DNA of 9,571 nt from an uncultured Clostridia bacterium (GTDB lineage Bacteria > Bacillota > Clostridia > UMGS1810), in assembly GCA_937959315.1 (NCBI GenBank), contig CALGRC010000112.1, forward strand, positions 1 to 9,571, given 5' to 3'. Both the position numbers and the translations under genes were made by a program. Shown here in pieces: positions 4,360 through 9,571 of the stretch (position 1 is the first letter of the stretch; each line of letters starts with the position of its first letter). The notes beneath the pieces were generated by a model that saw nothing but the letters and a program-made list of their open reading frames with translations, was not told where the DNA came from and ran no database searches.

Positions 4360-6708
4360 ATGCCAAACAAACGGAAAAAAACAGCCGGCAGGCGTGCGGC
4401 TGCAAAGAAAGAAGCCCGGCTTTTGATGGGTACCGAGATTGTGGCAATCTTTTTAATTGCCATCACAGTTTTTTTAGCAATCAGTTTGTACTTTAAAGCG
4501 GGCGGTATTGTAGGCAGCGCATGTGCGAATGCGCTGAAAGGGCTGTTTGGGACTGTCGCCTATCTGTTCCCGCCGGCGCTGTTGTGTGTGCTGGTTCATG
4601 CAATGGTAAAAGCGGAACAGCGCGGCAAAGGGATGAAATACATATTGGTTTTGCTGCTGCTGTTCGATTTGGCGGCGCTATGCACATTGCTGTTCGGCTC
4701 TCGCGCTACCGATGGCACCTTTTGGAGTTATTACTATTTTGAAGGGCTCAATACCTTATCCGGCGGCGTGTTTGGGGCAATGTTGGCCATTCCGCTGGAA
4801 TCGCTGTTTGGCAGGGCGGGGGCGGATATTTTCTTTGTTGCATTGCTTTTGATTTTACTGGTTTGTATTTTTGAAATCTCTATGGTAAAAGTTGTTATGG
4901 CAATTGGGCGCGGCATCCGGTCGTTGTATGGGATGGTGCGTGCAGATATGCAGGAGCTTGGGCAGATCCGGGAAGAAGAAAAGAAGCAAAGGGCATCTGA
5001 AAAACAAGAAAAGCGGCAGGAAAAGGAACTGGTGCTGCACTATCATGAAAAAAAGGGAGCGCCGGCTCAACCTGACGGGGGAGCAGAGCCTTATATAGAA
5101 CCGGAAATTAAAGTGTACGGCAGCAGCGGCCAGATGGGGTTTGCTGAAGTGTTGGACGATGTGCCGGCGGAAGATATAGATGAAGAAGAACAAATGAAGC
5201 GGGAATTGGATTCGGCTGCCGAAGAGGGTGGGCAAGTGGCATATACCTACCCAGGATTGGAACTTTTGAGCCTTCCTCAGGACATGCCGGAAGGCGAAGC
5301 GGTGGAAAAAGAGCTTAAACAGAATGCAAAAAAACTGACAGAAACCCTGCGCAGTTTTCATGTGGATGGCAAGGTAGTGGAAATTAGCCGCGGCCCGACG
5401 GTTACCCGTTATGAAGTCAAGCCGGCGGCCGGGGTCAAGGTCAATCAGATTACCGGGCTGGCAAACGATATTGCTTTAAACTTAGCGGCTAAGGGTGTTA
5501 TGGTTGCCCCCATCCCCGGAAAGACGACCATTGGGATTGAATTGGCAAACAAAAACCCGAGTATGGTAACGCTGCGGGAAGTGTTAGAATCAGAGGTATT
5601 TTTGAACCATCCATCCAAGCTGGCAGTGGCACTGGGAAAGGACATCAGCGGGCGGCCTATCATTATGGATTTGGCAAAAATGCCGCACTTGCTGGTGGCA
5701 GGGGCAACTGGGGCAGGGAAAAGTGTGTGCATCAATACACTGGTAATCAGCCTGCTTTACAAAGCAGACCCCAATGAGGTCAAGCTGGTGATGGTAGACC
5801 CCAAGCAGGTGGAATTGGGCGTATATAACGGGATTCCGCATTTGCTCATCCCGGTAGTAAAAGATGCAAAAAAAGCGGCAGGCGCCCTGAGCTGGGCGGT
5901 TACAGAAATGACCGAACGGTATAGTGAATTTGAACGCAATAACGTCCGTAATATCCAGGGCTACAATGAACTCATGGAAGCAAATGGCGAACCAGAGAAA
6001 AAAATGCCGCAGATTGTCATCATCATTGATGAATTTGCAGACCTGATGATGGTGGCGCCGGGGGATGTGGAAAATTATGTTTGCCGGATTGCGCAATTGG
6101 CGCGTGCGGCAGGGATGCATTTGGTCATTGCCACCCAGCGCCCGGTGGTCAAGTTTATCACCGGCAATATCAAGGCCAATATCCCGTCCCGGATTTCATT
6201 CATGGTGGCAAGTGTCCGCGATTCCCAGACCATTTTGGATATGGGCGGGGCGGAAAAACTCATCGGCAAAGGGGATATGCTGTATTTGCCGGTAGGGGAG
6301 ACCAAACCGATGCGGATGCAGTGTGCCTTTGTATCGGACAGTGAAGTGAAGCGGGTGGTAGAAGCCGTATCGCAAAATGGCGGGGCAGATTATAACGAGG
6401 ATGTATTAGAACACATTGAAAAAGAGGATGTGTATAATCCAGACGGGGATGATCCGGGCGATTGTGATGAGTTTTTGCCGGAAGCGGTGGAGATGGCAAT
6501 TGTGAGCGGCCAGATTTCCACTTCGCTGCTGCAGCGGCGGTTTAAGATTGGATATAACCGTGCCGGGCGTATCATTGACCAGATGGAACAGCGGGGTATC
6601 ATCAGCGGCTTAGATGGCAATAAACCGCGGCAAGTGCTCATTTCCCGGGACGAATACAATGAAATGCTGATGAATTCTAACTTCCGTGCGGGTGGCGGCG
6701 ATGGTTAA
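4360..6708 (+). CDS. ftsK: DNA translocase FtsK/SpoIIIE family
   Basis: A 782-residue septal DNA pump that moves chromosomal DNA through the closing division or sporulation septum, using ATP. A basic cytoplasmic start is followed by four or five membrane segments between about 24 and 178. A long charged, Glu/Lys-rich linker with coiled-coil character spans about 190-300. The motor domain covers about 300-690, with Walker A GATGAGKS at 448-455 and Walker B IVIIIDE at 552-558. A C-terminal winged-helix gamma domain lies at about 705-770 (STSLLQRRFKIGYNRAGR), which in relatives reads the polar KOPS/SRS DNA sequences. The length matches Firmicute SpoIIIE/FtsK (about 780-800). FtsK and SpoIIIE roles cannot be told apart from sequence alone. 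The ATG at 4360 has AAGGTGG at 4347-4353 as ribosome site. It ends in TAA, eight bases into ygiQ. Confidence 0.95.
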   Translation: MPNKRKKTAGRRAAAKKEARLLMGTEIVAIFLIAITVFLAISLYFKAGGIVGSACANALKGLFGTVAYLFPPALLCVLVHAMVKAEQRGKGMKYILVLLLLFDLAALCTLLFGSRATDGTFWSYYYFEGLNTLSGGVFGAMLAIPLESLFGRAGADIFFVALLLILLVCIFEISMVKVVMAIGRGIRSLYGMVRADMQELGQIREEEKKQRASEKQEKRQEKELVLHYHEKKGAPAQPDGGAEPYIEPEIKVYGSSGQMGFAEVLDDVPAEDIDEEEQMKRELDSAAEEGGQVAYTYPGLELLSLPQDMPEGEAVEKELKQNAKKLTETLRSFHVDGKVVEISRGPTVTRYEVKPAAGVKVNQITGLANDIALNLAAKGVMVAPIPGKTTIGIELANKNPSMVTLREVLESEVFLNHPSKLAVALGKDISGRPIIMDLAKMPHLLVAGATGAGKSVCINTLVISLLYKADPNEVKLVMVDPKQVELGVYNGIPHLLIPVVKDAKKAAGALSWAVTEMTERYSEFERNNVRNIQGYNELMEANGEPEKKMPQIVIIIDEFADLMMVAPGDVENYVCRIAQLARAAGMHLVIATQRPVVKFITGNIKANIPSRISFMVASVRDSQTILDMGGAEKLIGKGDMLYLPVGETKPMRMQCAFVSDSEVKRVVEAVSQNGGADYNEDVLEHIEKEDVYNPDGDDPGDCDEFLPEAVEMAIVSGQISTSLLQRRFKIGYNRAGRIIDQMEQRGIISGLDGNKPRQVLISRDEYNEMLMNSNFRAGGGDG

Positions 6709-8650
6709 ACAATTGGCGCCGGTATCGCAAGAAGAAATGGCACAGCGGGGAATTGGGCAGCTGGATTTTGTTTACGTGTGCGGGGATGCATATGTGGATC
6801 ACCCAAGTTTTGGCCATGCGATTATCATACGGGTTTTAGAAGAAGCCGGTTTCACAGTAGGGATGATTGCCCAGCCAAGCTGGCAGGATACCACTGATTT
6901 TATGCAGTTGAGCCGGCCTAAGTATGCCTTTTTGGTGTCGGCAGGGAATATGGATTCGATGGTCAACCACTATACGGTGAATAAAAAGCCGCGCAGCAGC
7001 GATTTGTATTCGCCGGGCGGGAGCCCACGCTGCCGGCCTGACCGGGCGACGGTGGTGTACTGTAATTGTATCCGGCAGGCCTATCCGGGAGTACCTATCA
7101 TCATTGGCGGCATTGAAGCGAGCCTCCGCCGGTTTGCACATTATGACTATTGGGATAATAAGGTCCGGCGGTCTATCTTATTTGATAGCCGCGCCGATGT
7201 GCTGATTTATGGCATGGGAGAGCGCGCGATTATTGCGTTGGCAAACGCCATGCGGCAAGGGAAGCCGCTTTCCCATACGCGGGTAGATGGCTGCTGCTAT
7301 ATCCGCAAATCGGTAGATAAGCTTTGTGATGCGGTATTGCTGCCGTCTTGCGAACAGGTGATGGCAGATAAACGCGCTTATGCTGACGCAACGCGGTTGG
7401 AGTTTGAACAGCAGGATCCAGTGCGTGGCAAGGTACTGGTGCAGCCGCATGGCGACCGGTATCTGGTGCAGGAAAAACCGGCGATGCCGTTGTCGCGGGA
7501 AGAACTGGACAAGGTTTATGAATTGCCTTATACGCGCCGATGGCATCCGATGTATGATGCGGCAGGCGGCATCCCGGCGCTGAATGAAGTAAAATTTAGT
7601 ATTTCTTACAACCGCGGGTGCTTTGGCTCTTGTTCTTTTTGCGCGCTGGCGTTCCATCAGGGGCGGATTGTACAGTCGCGGAGTGCCGGTTCGGTAGTGC
7701 GGGAAGCGGAACTGATGACCCGGGAAAAGGGCTTCAAAGGGTATATCCACGATGTGGGCGGGCCAACTGCCAATTTTTCAGCTCCCGCATGTAAAAAACA
7801 GTTAAAAACGGGCAGTTGCCAAAACCGGCAGTGTTTATATCCAACGCCATGCAAAAACCTAGAGGTTTCCCACCGGGAATACGGTGCGCTTCTGACACGG
7901 CTTCGGAAATTGCCCGGCGTTAAAAAAGTGTTTGTACGTTCTGGTATCCGGTATGATTACTTGCTGGCCGACAAGGACGACAGCTTTTTGCGGCAATTGT
8001 GCCGCTTCCATATCAGCGGGCAGCTTCGGGTAGCACCAGAACATGTGAGCAAACGGGTGCTGGGATATATGGGTAAGCCAAAGCGGCAGGTATATGACCG
8101 TTTCTGTGAAAAATTTTCGTCTGTCAATCGGGAATTAGGAAAAGAACAGTATGTGGTGCCATATTTGATGTCTGGCCATCCGGGCAGTACCCTTGCCGAT
8201 GCGGTTGAATTGGCCTGCTACTGTAAGGAACACCATCTGCGCCCTGAACAGGTGCAGGACTTTTACCCAACTCCTTTTACACTGTCTACTTGCATGTATT
8301 ATACAGGATTAGACCCACTGACCATGCGGGAGGTCTATGTTCCAAAAGGGGAAGAAAAACGCATGCAGCGCGCATTGCTGCAATATGACCGCCCGGAAAA
8401 CCGGGAAATGGTAAAAAAGGCCTTGCTAGCCGCTGGGCGGGCAGATTTGATAGGGTATTCTAAAAACTGCCTGATTCGTCCAGATGGTCGGGTAAATAAA
8501 CAAATAAAACAAATGGAGGGCAAAAAATATGGAACTATTAGACGGGAAAAAGGTATCGGCGCGCATCAAAAGCGAACTGGCAGAGGAAATCGGGCTGCTG
8601 AAACAGCAGGGCATTCATCCAGGTTTGGCAGTGGTCATCGTCGGGGATGA
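6701..8650 (+). CDS. YgiQ-family (UPF0313) radical SAM protein
   Basis: A 649-residue radical SAM protein of the YgiQ/UPF0313 family; its reaction is not established. The N-terminal part (to about 270) has the family blocks DFVYVCGDAYVDHPSFGHA, PIIIGGIEASLRRFAHYDYW and the Lys-Val-Arg-Arg-Ser segment. The 4Fe-4S-SAM cluster motif CxxxCxxC is Cys307, Cys311 and Cys314 in RGCFGSCSFC. A second set, Cys364, Cys373, Cys378 and Cys384, lies where the family keeps a conserved Cys cluster, perhaps for another metal site. Further blocks are RVAPEH and the SGHPGST loop. I chose the ATG at 6701, with GGGTGG at 6690-6695, over a GTG at 6686 inside ftsK. It overlaps ftsK by 8 bases, suggesting coupling. 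The frame runs 122 bases into folD. The last 40 or so residues are Gly/Arg-rich and encoded within folD, so the natural end may once have been near 8490-8520. Confidence 0.9.
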   Translation: MVKQLAPVSQEEMAQRGIGQLDFVYVCGDAYVDHPSFGHAIIIRVLEEAGFTVGMIAQPSWQDTTDFMQLSRPKYAFLVSAGNMDSMVNHYTVNKKPRSSDLYSPGGSPRCRPDRATVVYCNCIRQAYPGVPIIIGGIEASLRRFAHYDYWDNKVRRSILFDSRADVLIYGMGERAIIALANAMRQGKPLSHTRVDGCCYIRKSVDKLCDAVLLPSCEQVMADKRAYADATRLEFEQQDPVRGKVLVQPHGDRYLVQEKPAMPLSREELDKVYELPYTRRWHPMYDAAGGIPALNEVKFSISYNRGCFGSCSFCALAFHQGRIVQSRSAGSVVREAELMTREKGFKGYIHDVGGPTANFSAPACKKQLKTGSCQNRQCLYPTPCKNLEVSHREYGALLTRLRKLPGVKKVFVRSGIRYDYLLADKDDSFLRQLCRFHISGQLRVAPEHVSKRVLGYMGKPKRQVYDRFCEKFSSVNRELGKEQYVVPYLMSGHPGSTLADAVELACYCKEHHLRPEQVQDFYPTPFTLSTCMYYTGLDPLTMREVYVPKGEEKRMQRALLQYDRPENREMVKKALLAAGRADLIGYSKNCLIRPDGRVNKQIKQMEGKKYGTIRREKGIGAHQKRTGRGNRAAETAGHSSRFGSGHRRG

Positions 8651-9389
8651 CCCGGCGTCTCGTGTTTATGTTAATAACAAGAAGAAGACCTGCGCGCAGG
8701 TGGGCATCCACTCAGAGGAATATGCATTAAAGGCAGATACAACACAGGAAGAATTATTGGAGCTGATCGATGTTTTAAATAAAAAAGATTCCATCCATGG
8801 AATTTTGGTGCAGTTGCCATTGCCCAAGCATATCGATGAAAAAACCATTATCAACGCCATTGACCCCGGCAAGGATGTGGATGCGTTTCATCCGGTCAAC
8901 GTTGGTAAAATCATGATTGGGGATTTTGACTTTTTGCCATGTACGCCGGCAGGTATTATGGATTTGATTGCTGAATCGGGAATTGAATTAGAAGGAAAAC
9001 ACTGCGTCGTCGTAGGCCGCAGCAATATTGTGGGGAAACCGATGTCCATGCTGCTGCTGCACAAAAATGCAACAGTGACCATTTGCCATTCCAAGACCCG
9101 GGATTTGCCTGCGGTGTGCCGGACAGCCGACGTATTGGTGGTGGCAGTGGGAAGGCCGGAAATGGTGACCGGTGATTATATTAAAGATGGCGCTGTTGTC
9201 ATTGACGTAGGGATGAACCGCTTGGAAAACAAAAAATTGGTCGGGGACGTAGAATTTGCCTCTGCTTCTAAAAAAGCTTCTTATATCACGCCGGTGCCGG
9301 GCGGTGTAGGTCCTATGACCATTGTAACGCTCATGCGCAATACCGTTACAGCGGCAAAGAATGCAAATAGTTGTAAAAAGTCAAAATAA
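8529..9389 (+). CDS. folD: Bifunctional methylenetetrahydrofolate dehydrogenase/cyclohydrolase FolD
   Basis: A 286-residue cytosolic enzyme that oxidises 5,10-methylene-THF to methenyl-THF with NAD(P)+ and hydrolyses it to 10-formyl-THF, supplying one-carbon units for purines and formyl-Met-tRNA. The length is normal. The active-site YxxxK is Tyr47-Lys51 in RVYVNNK. GILVQLPLP lies at 91-99, KDVDAFHPVN at 115-124 (Ala119 where Gly is usual), and PCTPAGIM at 137-144. The Rossmann nucleotide site VVGRSNIVGKP spans 161-171, and PGGVGPMT 257-264. The ATG at 8529 is supported by GGAGGG at 8515-8520, eight bases upstream, and by the usual LLDGK-like beginning. It lies inside the end of the ygiQ frame in a different frame, so it is probably co-transcribed with ftsK and ygiQ. 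It ends in TAA. No obvious terminator follows. Confidence 0.97.
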   Translation: MELLDGKKVSARIKSELAEEIGLLKQQGIHPGLAVVIVGDDPASRVYVNNKKKTCAQVGIHSEEYALKADTTQEELLELIDVLNKKDSIHGILVQLPLPKHIDEKTIINAIDPGKDVDAFHPVNVGKIMIGDFDFLPCTPAGIMDLIAESGIELEGKHCVVVGRSNIVGKPMSMLLLHKNATVTICHSKTRDLPAVCRTADVLVVAVGRPEMVTGDYIKDGAVVIDVGMNRLENKKLVGDVEFASASKKASYITPVPGGVGPMTIVTLMRNTVTAAKNANSCKKSK

Positions 9390-9393
9390 ATGA

Positions 9394-9422
9394 TTGACAT
9401 GCTGAAATTCACAGTGTAAAAT
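9394..9422 (+). promoter_or_regulatory. Strong predicted vegetative promoter downstream of folD
   Basis: TTGACA (9394-9399), a perfect -35, is followed after 17 bases by TAAAAT (9417-9422), one base from the consensus -10. It begins only five bases after the folD stop. Transcription would start near 9429, giving a leader of about 79 bases before the next gene. I see no clear hairpin in that leader. This is the best main-sigma match in the window. Confidence 0.75.
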
Positions 9423-9507
9423 AAAGATGTATGTTTTTTATTTGGTGAAATGTAACGATATCTGAAAAAGCATAGGATTTTGGAAAGAAAAGGGGGAGGA
9501 TAGCACT

Positions 9508-9571
9508 TTGGGACCAGTCATTACTACTATAGTGGTTATGGGCGTTATTTTAATCGCCTGTGCAGTTGGGG
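9508..9571 (+). CDS. Start of a membrane or exported protein, cut by the window edge
   Basis: Twenty-one codons of a gene that runs off the right edge. The likely start is TTG at 9508-9510, with a strong GGGGGAGG ribosome site at 9492-9499 eight bases upstream; an ATG at 9538 has no ribosome site. The visible peptide, MGPVITTIVV followed by MGVILIACAVG, is almost wholly hydrophobic. It looks like a first membrane segment or signal anchor with its N-terminus outside or very short. The family cannot be named from so little. Small single-span membrane proteins and membrane-anchored redox subunits begin in similar ways. It has its own strong promoter at 9394-9422. Confidence 0.6.
   Translation, partial: MGPVITTIVVMGVILIACAVG

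Noticed and set aside
4299..4496. Small open frame between rho and ftsK
   Set aside because: It is the rho frame continued past its stop; most of it lies inside ftsK, and it has no ribosome site or recognisable domain.
4855..5361. 168-codon open frame on the minus strand inside ftsK
   Set aside because: It is the antisense shadow of the Glu/Lys-rich FtsK linker, giving an artificial Phe/Leu/His-rich protein without a ribosome site.
5590..6120. 176-codon minus-strand open frame inside the FtsK motor domain
   Set aside because: It is fully antisense to conserved motor motifs, with His/Cys-rich composition typical of a shadow frame.
6686..6700. GTG at 6686 as the YgiQ start
   Set aside because: The ATG at 6701 has a GGGTGG site at suitable distance and gives the usual family beginning.

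Overview
The window looks like chromosomal DNA of a Gram-positive anaerobe of the class Clostridia (Firmicutes). Evidence is the FtsK/SpoIIIE-type translocase, a YgiQ-family radical SAM protein next to folD, strong GGAGG-type ribosome sites, vegetative TTGACA/TATAAT-like promoters, and a membrane-anchored amidase beside a GHL10 lipoprotein. The genus cannot be fixed from the sequence. There are no insertion sequences, phage genes, CRISPR arrays, tRNAs or rRNAs that I can see.

Layout: the left third is read on the minus strand. From right to left it holds a membrane-anchored N-acetylmuramoyl-L-alanine amidase (2673-1996), a GHL10-family lipoprotein hydrolase (1999-782) overlapping it by an ATGA junction, and a cysteine-type glutathione peroxidase (710-165). 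The rest is on the plus strand: rho (2841-4259), an FtsK/SpoIIIE DNA translocase (4360-6708), a YgiQ-type radical SAM protein (6701-8650), folD (8529-9389), and the first 21 codons of a membrane protein running off the right edge (from 9508). Divergent promoters between the amidase and rho (2695-2723 minus, 2783-2811 plus) separate the two groups. Positions 1-164 hold no convincing gene.

The minus-strand group pairs two predicted envelope proteins, one cutting peptidoglycan cross-bridging peptides off glycan and one a putative glycoside hydrolase, with a cytosolic peroxidase. The plus-strand group is housekeeping: transcription termination, chromosome segregation, a radical SAM enzyme of uncertain role, and one-carbon folate metabolism. 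ftsK, ygiQ and folD overlap or abut and are probably co-transcribed.

The main oddity is in rho. Its reading frame is continuous from 2841 to 4259 except for one in-frame TGA at 3180-3182, exactly where Rho proteins carry the glycine of the Asp-Gly-Phe-Gly-Phe-Leu-Arg RNA-binding motif. Homology resumes at the very next codon. The same gene and the amidase end in normal TGA stops, so this is not a genome-wide code change. It could be a sequencing error, a recent nonsense mutation, or a genuine readthrough site. A second oddity is the 122-base overlap of the ygiQ frame with folD. Otherwise this is an ordinary core-genome region, and I see no clear new multi-gene system.
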